From assembly GCF_052088025.1 (NCBI RefSeq), contig NZ_JBQCYD010000017.1, positions 1-49,679 on the forward strand: a DNA stretch of 49,679 nucleotides. Direction: 5' to 3'. Positions 42,086-49,679 of the stretch are shown in pieces. The stretch comes from Anaeromonas sp052088025. GTDB lineage: Bacteria; Bacillota; Clostridia; Tissierellales; SIT17. Numbering within the stretch: position 1 is the stretch's first letter; every line of letters starts with the position of its first letter. The notes beneath the pieces were generated by a model, which did not search any database, had not been told where the DNA came from, and saw only the letters and a list, made by a program, of their open reading frames with translations. The position numbers and the translations under genes were made by a program.

Positions 42086-42982
42086 ATGGATTTAAAAAAT
42101 AAAAGTCTCATTCAAATTCATATAGCAGTATTGTTTTTTGGGCTTTCAGGATTATTTGGAAAACTTGTTTCTCTACCTTCATTAGTAATTGTATTTGGAA
42201 GAGTTATATTTGCTTCAATTTTTTTACTTATTGTTTTACTTTACAAAAAGGAAAAAATTAAATTAAATGATAAAAAAGATTATTTTTATTTTATAATATT
42301 AGGTTTAATCTTGGCTATTCATTGGGTTTCATTTTTTTTGAGCATACAATTATCAACTGTCGCAATAGGACTTCTAACATTTTCTACTTTCCCAGTATTT
42401 GTTACATTCATAGAACCTGTTTTTTTCAAAAACAAAATTAAAGCTAAAAATATTATAATTGCATTTATTACATTCTTAGGTATTGTACTTGTAATTCCTG
42501 ATTTAACTTTTGAAAATAGTATGACACAAGGTGCAATAATGGGTGTAATAGCTGGATTTACATTTGCTATACTTTCTGTATTAAATAAAAAGTATGTAAA
42601 TGAATATAAAAGTTTAGTAATATCATTTTATCAATGTTCTGTAGCTACAATAGTATTGTTTNNNNNNNNNNNNNNNNNNNNNNNNNNNNNNNNNNNNNNN
42701 NNNNNNNNNNNNNNNNNNNNNNNNNNNNNNNNNNNNNNNNNNNNNNNNNNNNNNNNNNNNNGTATTGTTTTTACAGGAATATCCCACACCTTATTTATTA
42801 GTGGATTAAAAAATATAAAAGCTCAAACTGCAAGTATTATCGCAAGCCTTGAGCCCGTATATGGAATAATTGCTACCGTTATATTATTAAATGAAATTCC
42901 AACATTAAGAGAAGTTATGGGTGGCATAGTTATTTTAACTATGGCAACCTATTCAACATTAAAAACAAAAGATAATACTTAG
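42086..42982 (+). CDS. EamA/DMT family transporter (interrupted by an assembly gap)
   Basis: This is a ten-helix drug/metabolite transporter of about 298 residues with two EamA repeats. The second repeat ends SLEPVYGIIATVILLNEIPT. I start at the ATG at 42086, with GGGGGT upstream. Bases 42662-42761 are 100 N, so about 34 residues around the middle of the protein are unknown. The frame is open on both sides and the total length fits the family, so the true gap is probably close to 100 bases. The substrate is unknown. Confidence 0.88.
   Translation: MDLKNKSLIQIHIAVLFFGLSGLFGKLVSLPSLVIVFGRVIFASIFLLIVLLYKKEKIKLNDKKDYFYFIILGLILAIHWVSFFLSIQLSTVAIGLLTFSTFPVFVTFIEPVFFKNKIKAKNIIIAFITFLGIVLVIPDLTFENSMTQGAIMGVIAGFTFAILSVLNKKYVNEYKSLVISFYQCSVATIVLFXXXXXXXXXXXXXXXXXXXXXXXXXXXXXXXXXXIVFTGISHTLFISGLKNIKAQTASIIASLEPVYGIIATVILLNEIPTLREVMGGIVILTMATYSTLKTKDNT
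42662..42761. other. Assembly gap (100 N)
   Basis: This is a run of exactly 100 undetermined bases within the EamA gene. A round number usually means an estimated or arbitrary gap length. Confidence 0.98.
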
Positions 42983-42988
42983 AAATAA

Positions 42989-43018
42989 CAATAAAGGCTA
43001 ATATTTTTTAGCCCTTAT
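42989..43018. terminator. Bidirectional terminator, EamA/DUF454
   Basis: AATAAAGGCTAA and TTAGCCCTTATT pair with one mismatch, with T-rich sequence on both sides. It lies between two convergent genes. Confidence 0.75.
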
Positions 43019-43407
43019 TTTATATCTTGTATTATATTTTTATTTGTTGCAGGTGTCTTTCTAGTTAGAATATATATACTAACTATGCTTGCAATAGTTA
43101 AAAGCATTATCCTAAGGATAGCTTTGTCTATAATAAATATTACAGAAAATCCTATTGTAATCCATATCAATAATATTGCCCTTCTTTTAGCTTTCTTTGG
43201 TATTCCATTACCACTCATATAATCAGCTACATATGGAGATAGATATTTATTGTTTAATATAAATCTATATAGTTTATCACTACTTTTAACAAAGCAAGCC
43301 AAAGATAATAATAAGAAAGGAGTAGTTGGAAGTACAGGGAGTATTATTCCAATGCTTCCTAGAACTAGACTTATACTCCCTATTATAATCAATATTGCCT
43401 TTTTCAT
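43015..43407 (-). CDS. YbaN/DUF454 family membrane protein
   Basis: This is a 130-residue protein with three hydrophobic segments. ILIIIGSISLVLGSIGIILP and the following LPTTPFLLLSLACFVKSS are the DUF454 signature. I choose the ATG at 43407 because AAGGA is 9 bases upstream; it follows the stop of the DUF438 protein by one base. The function is unknown. The coupling suggests a link with the hemerythrin-like protein. Confidence 0.88.
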   Translation of the reverse strand: MKKAILIIIGSISLVLGSIGIILPVLPTTPFLLLSLACFVKSSDKLYRFILNNKYLSPYVADYMSGNGIPKKAKRRAILLIWITIGFSVIFIIDKAILRIMLLTIASIVSIYILTRKTPATNKNIIQDIK

Positions 43408-43408
43408 A

Positions 43409-44941
43409 TTATTCATTTCCTTTTTCTTTATCTATCCTATCTACTATTTTAGATATTAATTCATCTGTATCTAAATTCCCTCTTTTACTTATCATTTCTA
43501 AAGTAGCCATCTTAGACATTGTTTTAAAAAGAATAGGATTTTTTAGTTTTTCAAATTTAGGAGATATATTTAATAAAAAATCCTTTATATATGGATATTC
43601 TTCTATTAAATCTCCTATTATCATTTCAGAACTTATATTATATCTATTAGATTTATCATTCTTGTCATTAGTTACTTCTTCTCTTTTAGTGTTTTCCCAT
43701 GATATAAGCCTTTTGCTACCTTCAAGTTTTCTTATCCTTGTAACATCTTGCATCATTTCAAGTACTCCTCTAAATTTACCTTTCTCATCTCTTACTGCAT
43801 TGTAAATGATATATATGAATTTATCACCCATATCAATCCAAAATTCAGCTTCATCTTGTTCTCCTTCTCTAAATGCTCTTATTATCTCTTCTACCATCTC
43901 TACACTTTCCTTTGGATGGCAATTTTGAACTTTTCTATTTATTACTCCAGGACTTCTTGGAAATATCCTATGTTTTGTGTCAGTATAGAATTTTGATATT
44001 TCATTTTCATCTACATATGATAAATCCACTTGCATATGTTTAAATATGAGATTTATCTGTTCTAGTGTAAGCTTTCCTTGGCTTACATCTAACGCTTTAT
44101 CATTTTCTATATTTTTTAATGATCCATGTTTTATTAGTAAATCCTTTAAATCATTTAAAAGCTCTTTGTTTGTATTAGTTTCATTTTTGTTGTTTATATT
44201 CCCATATGATGGAGGAGTATCTATTAGAGCATATCCTATTTCATCATCACCTTTTCTCATTTCTATAAATTCTTCATCAGATATCATATCTATTGCTGTA
44301 GGATATAATACATCTTCTTCTTTTTGCATCATATCTTCTACTATATCTATTACTTCATCTTGCATATTCAAGAATTTTTCTTCTTCATCATTTTTTAAAT
44401 GTTTTAAGGACTGTTTTATTTTATCTTCTACAACATCATCTAATGTCCACATTATTTTAGAAGGTTTGTCAAAGCCTTTCTTTTCAAATGCAGGAAAAAG
44501 TTGATTTTGTTTTCTTGAAAAATGAGTTTTTATCTCTAATAATTTATCATATATTTCTAGCCATTTATTTTTTATGAATTTTTCATTTTTCATGATTTCT
44601 ATTTCTTCTAATACTTTTCTTATAGCTTTTACTTCTTCTAAATAAGTATTTATAGGATGACCTTCTTCTAGTTCTAATTCATTCGTAACTAAAATGTCTT
44701 CCACTATAGATATAACTTCTTCTATTCTTTTTGTTAAATCATCATCATTGATTTCATAATTCCCTATATATTGTTCACATAAGGCAAATTCTTGTACTGT
44801 TATTCTATCAAAAGAACTATTTATTTTTTCTTTTGCTTGTTGATGATTTATATTTCCTTTTAAATAGTTTATTAATATATTAGTGATTTTTTCTATCTTT
44901 TTATCATCTAATTCTAAATATTTATTCATTTCCTCTTCCAA
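43409..44941 (-). CDS. DUF438 - hemerythrin - PAS - DUF1858 protein
   Basis: This is a 510-residue cytoplasmic sensor-like protein. DUF438 covers about residues 1-70. A hemerythrin-like helical bundle (about 85-230) carries EEGHPINTYLEEV, IKTHFSRKQNQLFPAFE and MQKEEDVLYPTA, whose His/Glu residues can hold a diiron site. A linker and a PAS domain (about 300-420, RIFPRSPGVINRKVQNCHP) follow, then DUF1858 at the end. TTG at 44941 has AAGGGTGAT upstream and is the best start. A Fur-box-like dyad lies 20 bases before it. It likely senses O2, NO or iron (inference). Confidence 0.9.
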   Translation of the reverse strand: MEEEMNKYLELDDKKIEKITNILINYLKGNINHQQAKEKINSSFDRITVQEFALCEQYIGNYEINDDDLTKRIEEVISIVEDILVTNELELEEGHPINTYLEEVKAIRKVLEEIEIMKNEKFIKNKWLEIYDKLLEIKTHFSRKQNQLFPAFEKKGFDKPSKIMWTLDDVVEDKIKQSLKHLKNDEEEKFLNMQDEVIDIVEDMMQKEEDVLYPTAIDMISDEEFIEMRKGDDEIGYALIDTPPSYGNINNKNETNTNKELLNDLKDLLIKHGSLKNIENDKALDVSQGKLTLEQINLIFKHMQVDLSYVDENEISKFYTDTKHRIFPRSPGVINRKVQNCHPKESVEMVEEIIRAFREGEQDEAEFWIDMGDKFIYIIYNAVRDEKGKFRGVLEMMQDVTRIRKLEGSKRLISWENTKREEVTNDKNDKSNRYNISSEMIIGDLIEEYPYIKDFLLNISPKFEKLKNPILFKTMSKMATLEMISKRGNLDTDELISKIVDRIDKEKGNE

Positions 44942-44961
44942 ATTTATCACCCTTTCATCAT

Positions 44962-44976
44962 TGATAACAATTATCA
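44962..44976. promoter_or_regulatory. Fur-box-like operator
   Basis: TGATAAC-A-ATTATCA matches the 7-1-7 Fur consensus TGATAAT-N-ATTATCA at all but one base. It lies 20 bases upstream of the DUF438 start codon, so iron control of this gene is likely. A PerR box would read TTATAAT-N-ATTATAA, a poorer match. Confidence 0.7.
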
Positions 44977-45045
44977 TTAACCTTAACTTTATCATACACT
45001 TATTAAATTTAATATGATATAAATCAATATTTATACTATGCTAAA

Positions 45046-45076
45046 AGACTTTCTCAAAGAATGAGAAAGTCTCTTA
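45046..45076 (-). terminator. Terminator of the alcohol dehydrogenase gene
   Basis: AGACTTTCTC pairs with GAGAAAGTCT and is followed by T-containing sequence on the minus strand, three bases past the stop. Confidence 0.85.
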
Positions 45077-45078
45077 AA

Positions 45079-46242
45079 TTATAAACTCATTTGATATATT
45101 TTAAATACATCTTCTTTTTCTAGTGCTTTAAAACTACCTAGAGTTCCACGTGCAACTGCACCTTTAGCCATTTCATCTAAATGTTTATCATCTATATCTA
45201 CATCAGATAAGGTAGATGGCATATCTAGAGAGTTAAAGAAGTCTCTAGTTTTTTCTATTGATGATTTTGCTATTTCAAATTTATCTTTTGTTTTATCTAT
45301 ATCCCATACATTTATTCCATATTCCACAAATTTATCTACTGTATCTTCTGAAAGTACATATTCCATCCAATATGGAAATAATATTGCAAGACCTACCCCA
45401 TGGGTTATGTCATAATATGCACTTAGTTCATGCTCTATCTCATGAGCTGACCATTCTGTTTCTTTTCCATAAGCTAAAAGACCATTAATAGCTAAACTCC
45501 CAGCCCACATTAAATTTGCCCTTGCTTCATAATTTTCTGGCTCAGACATTACTTTTGGTCCATAATTTATACAAGTTTTTAATACTGCTTCAGCCATTCT
45601 ATTTTGAAGGTAAGCTTCATTTGTTTTAGAAAAATACACTTCAAATACATGACTCATTATATCTACTACTCCTGCTGCTGTTTGATTTTTAGGTACGCTA
45701 AATGTATAAGTAGGGTCAAGTATAGAGAATTTTGGAAATATATTTGGACTTCCTGTTCCTAGTTTTTGCTTTGTTTCTGGATTTGTAATAACTGCCCCTG
45801 CATCCATTTCTGATCCAGTTGCTGCAAGTGTTAAAATTGTTGCTATTGGTAGTGCTTTATAAATTTTTCGTGGATCAAGCACTATATCCCAAGCATCACC
45901 ATCATAATGAACTCCAGCTGCTATTACTTTTGAAGCATCTATTACACTTCCTCCACCTACTGCAAGAACTAAATCAATATCATTTTCTTTGCAAATTTGT
46001 ATGCCTTTTCTTACTGTATCAATTCTAGGATTTGGTTTTACTCCTTCTAATTCAAAATATTTTATATGATCATTTTTGAATATCTTTACAATATCATCAT
46101 ATAGACCAGTCTTCTTTATACTTCCTCCACCATATACTAAAAGTATTTTATTGCCATATTCTTTTATGTTTTCACTAAGTGTGTTTATTTTATCTTTACC
46201 AAAAAACACCCTGGTAGGTATTGAATAATTGAAATTTAACAT
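45079..46242 (-). CDS. Iron-containing alcohol dehydrogenase (butanol dehydrogenase type)
   Basis: This is a 387-residue group III alcohol dehydrogenase. GGGSIKKTG and AVGGGSVIDASKVIA are the nucleotide-binding motifs. The iron-binding region includes HEIEHELSAYYDITHGVGLA, with three His residues. It is closest by eye to NAD(P)H-dependent butanol dehydrogenases (BdhA/YqhD). It would reduce aldehydes formed in fermentation to alcohols. It is a single-gene unit. Confidence 0.93.
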   Translation of the reverse strand: MLNFNYSIPTRVFFGKDKINTLSENIKEYGNKILLVYGGGSIKKTGLYDDIVKIFKNDHIKYFELEGVKPNPRIDTVRKGIQICKENDIDLVLAVGGGSVIDASKVIAAGVHYDGDAWDIVLDPRKIYKALPIATILTLAATGSEMDAGAVITNPETKQKLGTGSPNIFPKFSILDPTYTFSVPKNQTAAGVVDIMSHVFEVYFSKTNEAYLQNRMAEAVLKTCINYGPKVMSEPENYEARANLMWAGSLAINGLLAYGKETEWSAHEIEHELSAYYDITHGVGLAILFPYWMEYVLSEDTVDKFVEYGINVWDIDKTKDKFEIAKSSIEKTRDFFNSLDMPSTLSDVDIDDKHLDEMAKGAVARGTLGSFKALEKEDVFKIYQMSL

Positions 46243-46316
46243 TTAATCCTCTCCTTTTAAGAGTTTTACATTTACTATATTTATATACCCTTTATTATAA
46301 AAATTATTTAATTTCC

Positions 46317-47324
46317 TTAATATCCTTTAGGATTGTTGTTTTGCCATCTCCATGAGTCTCTACACATATCTTCTAAAGACTTTTGTGCAGACCAATCTAG
46401 TTCTTCTTTAGCTTTTTTAGGATCTGCAAAACAAGTTGCTACATCACCTGCTCTTCTTTCTCTTAATTCATAAGGAATATCTACTCCTGTAGCTTTTTTA
46501 AAGTTATTTACTACATCAAGTACACTGTATCCTTTACCAGTTCCTAAATTATATGCATTTACACCTTTTGAATTCAATATCTTTTCAAGTGCTTTTATAT
46601 GTCCCTTTGCAAGATCTACTACATGTATATAATCCCTTACTCCAGTACCATCATGAGTATCATAATCACTGCCAAAAACAGATAGTTTTTCTCTTTTACC
46701 TACTGCAACTTGGGTTATATATGGCATAAGATTATTTGGAATCCCTGTAGGATCTTCTCCTATCCTTCCTGATTCATGTGCCCCTATAGGATTGAAATAT
46801 CTAAGAAGAGATATAGACCATTCTTCATCTGATACAAAGATATCTGCTAAAATCTGTTCTATCATAAATTTAGTACTACCATATGGATTTGTAGTAGAAA
46901 GTGGTAAATCTTCTGTTAAAGGAGATTCATTGTTCATACCATATACTGTAGCTGATGAACTAAATACTATTTTCTTCACATCATATTTATTCATAAGTTC
47001 ACAAAGGATAAGTGTGCCTGTGATATTATTATGATAATATTTAAGTGGTATTTCTACTGATTCTCCTACTGCTTTAAGTCCTGCAAAATGAATTACTGAA
47101 CTTATTTCATTTTCCTTAAATACTTTTTCTAAATTTTCTTTATCTAGTAGGTCTACCTCATAGAAATCAAAATCCTTATTTGTAAGTTCTTTTATTCTTT
47201 TTAATACTTCTGGCTTAGAATTTGAATAATTATCTACTATTATTACTTCATATCCATCATTTAATAGTTCTACTACTGTATGACTCCCTATATATCCTGC
47301 TCCACCTGTGACTAATACTTTCAT
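46317..47324 (-). CDS. galE: UDP-glucose 4-epimerase
   Basis: This 335-residue SDR enzyme interconverts UDP-glucose and UDP-galactose (or the GlcNAc forms). The NAD site is GGAGYIGSH (residues 6-14); the catalytic pair is in YGSTKFMIEQ, with Ser in FSSSATVYG; and FNPIGAHESGRIGED is family-specific. Full length. No other intact Leloir gene is in the window; only a decayed galT-like piece remains at 19.3 kb. Confidence 0.96.
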   Translation of the reverse strand: MKVLVTGGAGYIGSHTVVELLNDGYEVIIVDNYSNSKPEVLKRIKELTNKDFDFYEVDLLDKENLEKVFKENEISSVIHFAGLKAVGESVEIPLKYYHNNITGTLILCELMNKYDVKKIVFSSSATVYGMNNESPLTEDLPLSTTNPYGSTKFMIEQILADIFVSDEEWSISLLRYFNPIGAHESGRIGEDPTGIPNNLMPYITQVAVGKREKLSVFGSDYDTHDGTGVRDYIHVVDLAKGHIKALEKILNSKGVNAYNLGTGKGYSVLDVVNNFKKATGVDIPYELRERRAGDVATCFADPKKAKEELDWSAQKSLEDMCRDSWRWQNNNPKGY

Positions 47325-47370
47325 TTAAATATCCCTCCAAATTTATTATATATATATATAATACCATATT

Positions 47371-47811
47371 TTATCTATATTCTAAATCTTCTTCATCTAA
47401 TATACTCTCACTGCTATATTCATTAAACTGTTTTTTGATTTTAGGATTATTATCTAAAAAGTTTATTAATTTTTCTATACTTCTTATTGTATCAATACAT
47501 AAATAATGCTCCATAGCCTCAGCTTCTGCTTTTGCATCACAAGATGAACCTATGGTATCGATAAATTCTCTAAGTATTTTGTTTCTTTCAACCAAGAACT
47601 TTCCTTTCCTTTTACCCTTTTCTAATACTTCGATTTTTTCATAGGGCTCATACTTGATATAAGACATTTCATTTAGTTTTTTAAGTCCTTTAACTACAGA
47701 AGGCATTGAGACATTTAATATATCTGCTATGTCCTTATTTCTTATTTCTTTCTTATTTAATGATAATCTATACACTTCTTCTAAATAGTCTTCTAAACTT
47801 GGAGATAACAT
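47371..47811 (-). CDS. mntR: MntR/DtxR family metal-dependent regulator
   Basis: This is a 146-residue repressor. I start at MLSPSLEDYLEEVY (AAGGGA is 9 bases upstream), which places Asp8 and Glu11 as in MntR. Glu98, Glu101 and His102 (EAMEH) match the MntR metal ligands, and there is no Cys as in DtxR/IdeR. The position of MntR His77 is Asn77 here (ERNKILREF). It lacks the DtxR C-terminal SH3-like domain. It is divergent from an MntP-like exporter gene, which it probably controls. Confidence 0.9.
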   Translation of the reverse strand: MLSPSLEDYLEEVYRLSLNKKEIRNKDIADILNVSMPSVVKGLKKLNEMSYIKYEPYEKIEVLEKGKRKGKFLVERNKILREFIDTIGSSCDAKAEAEAMEHYLCIDTIRSIEKLINFLDNNPKIKKQFNEYSSESILDEEDLEYR

Positions 47812-47861
47812 TTTGATCATTCCCTTTTATTTTTTTGAATTTCATTAATATTTATTATACC

Positions 47862-47873
47862 CATATTAATATG
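47862..47873. promoter_or_regulatory. Palindrome between mntR and mntP
   Basis: CATATTAATATG, a perfect 12-bp palindrome, lies in the 94-base region shared by the divergent mntR and mntP genes. The same palindrome is in the yhfC promoter spacer. It could be an operator. Confidence 0.4.
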
Positions 47874-47905
47874 ATTACTATATAGGAATTTTAGGAGGTT
47901 ATATT

Positions 47906-48457
47906 TTGAACATATTAAATGTAGTAATTATTTCTATAGCTTTAGCTCTTGATGCATCAGGAATTGCTTTTTCTATTGGTATTGATAAGAGATTAAAAAA
48001 ATATGATAAGCTATTTTTCATATTTAGTTTTGGGTTTTTTCAATTTTTGCTAGCATTTTTAGGAGGTTACTTTGGAGTATTGTTTAATATTTATGTATTT
48101 AAATTATCTTCTATGATGGGAGGATTAATTATTGTTATAGTAGGAATGATTATGATAAAAGAAAATTTAAGTAATGATACAAAACTCGTTAATTTTACAT
48201 TTTTAATAAAAATGATATTAAGTATCTGTGTAAGTATAGATGCATTTATTGTAGGATTTTCCACATTTAACAGTTTAGATTCTTCTTTTATTCTTTTAAA
48301 CTATTCAATAATTATCGGTATAGTAACCTGTTTTCTATCTGCTTTAGCTTTTAGTATAAGTAGATATTTATCTAAAGTAAAATTTTTAAAAAAATATTCT
48401 GCTTTTACATCTGGGATAATACTTATATTATTTGGTATTAAAATGATTTTATTTTAA
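47906..48457 (+). CDS. mntP: MntP/YtaF-like manganese exporter
   Basis: This is a 183-residue protein with six hydrophobic segments and two related halves, ALALDASGIAFSIGI and SICVSIDAFIVGFS. Each carries the conserved Asp of the MntP family. It probably exports Mn(II). The start is TTG with AGGAGGT upstream. It is divergent from mntR. YtaF-type sporulation proteins are related, so the assignment is to the superfamily first. Confidence 0.82.
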   Translation: MNILNVVIISIALALDASGIAFSIGIDKRLKKYDKLFFIFSFGFFQFLLAFLGGYFGVLFNIYVFKLSSMMGGLIIVIVGMIMIKENLSNDTKLVNFTFLIKMILSICVSIDAFIVGFSTFNSLDSSFILLNYSIIIGIVTCFLSALAFSISRYLSKVKFLKKYSAFTSGIILILFGIKMILF

Positions 48458-48458
48458 T

Positions 48459-48486
48459 TTGGTTAAAATTACCTTGGTTAAAAATT
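48459..48486. repeat. Tandem 12-bp direct repeat upstream of SASP
   Basis: TTGGTTAAAATTA and TTGGTTAAAAATTA follow each other just after mntP. They lie near the expected -35 region of the SASP gene; AATACTA at 48500-48506 could be a sigma-G-like -10. Confidence 0.4.
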
Positions 48487-48546
48487 ATGTTATTACATAA
48501 AATACTATTGCAACACAAAAACAGATGAAGGCGAGGGAAAACAAAA

Positions 48547-48756
48547 ATGGCTAAAAACACTTCAAACAAATTAGTAGTACCTGAAGCTCGTCAAGCTCTT
48601 AACCAAATGAAGGCTGAGATTGCTAGTGAGTTAGGTATGTCTAACTATGAATCTATGGATAAAGGTAATTTAACAGCTAGAGATAATGGTTATGTTGGTG
48701 GATATATGACTAAGAAATTAGTTGAGCAAGCTCAAAGAAACATGAGTGGAAAATAG
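48547..48756 (+). CDS. Small acid-soluble spore protein, alpha/beta type
   Basis: This is a 69-residue DNA-coating spore protein. LVVPEARQALNQMKAEIASE includes the germination-protease site (cut within KAEIASELG). The C-terminal GYVGGYMTKKLVEQAQRNM is typical. It confirms that the organism forms endospores. Confidence 0.97.
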   Translation: MAKNTSNKLVVPEARQALNQMKAEIASELGMSNYESMDKGNLTARDNGYVGGYMTKKLVEQAQRNMSGK

Positions 48757-48774
48757 TAATATATAAATATATAT

Positions 48775-48807
48775 AAAAAGATAGGTGAAATTTCACCTAT
48801 CTTTTTT
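48775..48807. terminator. Bidirectional terminator, SASP/ferritin
   Basis: AAAAAGATAGGTGAAA pairs with TTTCACCTATCTTTTT; it is a perfect stem with runs of A and T on its two sides. Confidence 0.92.
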
Positions 48808-48812
48808 ATATA

Positions 48813-49316
48813 TTATTCTGCTGGAGTAAATGTTCTTGCTCCTAATTCTTTATTTAACATAAATAGACCTTGAGCACTTTCGCCAATTCTATTTAATTTA
48901 GCTATAATAGTTTTCATACTAGCTTCTTCTTCAACTTGCTCATCTACAAACCAATTTAAAAAGCTTATAGTAGCATAGTCACTTTCTTCATGTGCTAATT
49001 TCATTAAATCATTAATTCTTGATGTAACTTTCTTTTCATGATCTAGGACAGTCTCAAATGCTTCTTTTATTGATGAAAATTCATTTTTAGGCTCTTCCAT
49101 TTGGCTTATTTTAACTCTACCATCTCTATCATTAATATAATCATAGAATTTTCTTGCATGGAATCTTTCTTCATCTGCTTGAACCATAAAGAAATTCTCA
49201 ATTCCCTCAAAATCTTCATCTGCACAATATGCAGCCATTGCTAGGTAATAATTTGCTGATACATATTCAAAGTTCATTTGATCATTTAAAGCTTGTAACA
49301 TTTTTTCTGATGCCAT
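48813..49316 (-). CDS. Ferritin
   Basis: This is a 167-residue non-haem bacterial ferritin (FtnA-like). Ferroxidase-centre ligands are seen in QMNFEYVSANYYLAMAAYC, in ADEERFHARKFYDYI and in NWFVDEQVEEEASM. It stores iron and limits oxidative damage. Its 5' region carries an interrupted dyad (49385-49409). Confidence 0.95.
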   Translation of the reverse strand: MASEKMLQALNDQMNFEYVSANYYLAMAAYCADEDFEGIENFFMVQADEERFHARKFYDYINDRDGRVKISQMEEPKNEFSSIKEAFETVLDHEKKVTSRINDLMKLAHEESDYATISFLNWFVDEQVEEEASMKTIIAKLNRIGESAQGLFMLNKELGARTFTPAE

Positions 49317-49384
49317 TATTACATTCCTCCTTAAAATTTTGTTTCATTTTCATGTCTAATAATATGTATACCCAACTTACTTAG

Positions 49385-49409
49385 GTTATAACTATAGATA
49401 TAGTATAAC
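49385..49409. promoter_or_regulatory. Dyad upstream of ferritin
   Basis: GTTATAACTATA and TATAGTATAAC form an inverted repeat with one bulged A. It lies about 70 bases before the ferritin start. It may be an operator, or the weak end of the ferredoxin transcript. It does not match Fur or PerR consensus well. Confidence 0.35.
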
Positions 49410-49434
49410 ATATTGTTAACATTTTCTTAAGTGG

Positions 49435-49626
49435 TTATTCTTTTATACTTATGGCCTCCGTAGGGCAAGAATCTCTTGATTCTTCAGCGCATTCTTCAAA
49501 ATCAGATGGTACAGGATCGGCTATAACTACTGATATTTGTTCACCATCCATTTCAAAAACATTAGGACATATTGTAGCGCACAGTTGACAACCTATACAT
49601 GCACCTCTATCAACAAAAGCTTTCAT
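49435..49626 (-). CDS. Single-cluster [4Fe-4S] ferredoxin
   Basis: This is a 63-residue ferredoxin. CIGCQLCATICP gives three ligands and, further on, SCPTEAI gives the fourth. The extra Cys residues could form a disulfide, as in the one-cluster clostridial/Thermotoga type. It starts at ATG 49626 with GAGG close by. It may accept electrons from the 2-oxoacid oxidoreductase. Confidence 0.93.
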   Translation of the reverse strand: MKAFVDRGACIGCQLCATICPNVFEMDGEQISVVIADPVPSDFEECAEESRDSCPTEAISIKE

Positions 49627-49679
49627 TGGTCCTCTGTCAAGAAAAAGGACAAATTAAACGTAATAAAACTATCTTCTGC

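Overview
The window comes from a low-GC, AT-rich, spore-forming anaerobic firmicute that ferments amino acids, most like the Clostridia/Tissierellales group. The evidence is a selenoprotein glycine/sarcosine/betaine reductase component B, a 2-oxoacid:ferredoxin oxidoreductase with phosphate butyryltransferase and butyrate kinase, a glmS ribozyme, spore genes (cotJABC and an alpha/beta SASP) and oxygen or iron defence proteins (rubrerythrin, ferritin, hemerythrin-like). Placement below class level is inference. I see no phage, insertion sequence, CRISPR array, rRNA or tRNA. Many genes start with TTG or GTG behind a strong Shine-Dalgarno sequence, and one (grdX) appears to start with CTG.

Layout. 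0.1-5.4 kb, minus strand: a GntR regulator, then grdX-grdE-grdB (UGA selenocysteine codon with a SECIS hairpin), then an NSS-family sodium symporter. 5.4-15.5 kb: an accessory block of short genes, all on the minus strand. It holds a YhfC membrane protease with a DUF3887-type lipoprotein, a DsrE protein, GNAT, Nudix and nucleotidyltransferase enzymes, an XRE regulator with two matching operators, and many small membrane proteins of unknown function. 15.6-19.1 kb: glmS with its self-cleaving ribozyme, and glmM. 19.3-20.6 kb: a decayed galT-like remnant and a YitT protein. 20.9-30.3 kb: cdaA-ybbR-sigma54 activator, then a -24/-12 promoter driving ptb-buk-(P-loop ATPase)-ferredoxin-vorB-vorA-vorC. 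30.4-36.1 kb: a CapA lipoprotein, two divergent SpoIIE-type phosphatases, rubrerythrin and a collapsed MASE3-GGDEF gene. 36.2-40.8 kb: a four-domain sulfur-transfer protein (CoA-disulfide reductase, rhodanese, TusA, DsrE) with its ArsR regulator, divergent from a DUF1576 membrane protein. 40.9-42.0 kb: cotJABC. 42.1-49.7 kb: an EamA transporter with a 100-N assembly gap, DUF454, a Fur-box-preceded DUF438/hemerythrin/PAS protein, an iron alcohol dehydrogenase, galE, mntR/mntP, SASP, ferritin and ferredoxin.

How it fits together. Stickland-type metabolism dominates. Component B activates a glycine-type substrate imported by the sodium symporter. The oxoacid oxidoreductase turns branched-chain 2-oxoacids into acyl-CoA, which Ptb and Buk convert to acid plus ATP, under a sigma54 activator. 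The usual cdaA-ybbR-glmM cell-wall/c-di-AMP operon is split here: its two halves lie about 9 kb apart with the fermentation operon between them. No complete undescribed system is proven. The best leads are the split operon with its activator, the P-loop ATPase inside the fermentation operon, the ArsR-controlled sulfur-transfer fusion, and the accessory block.
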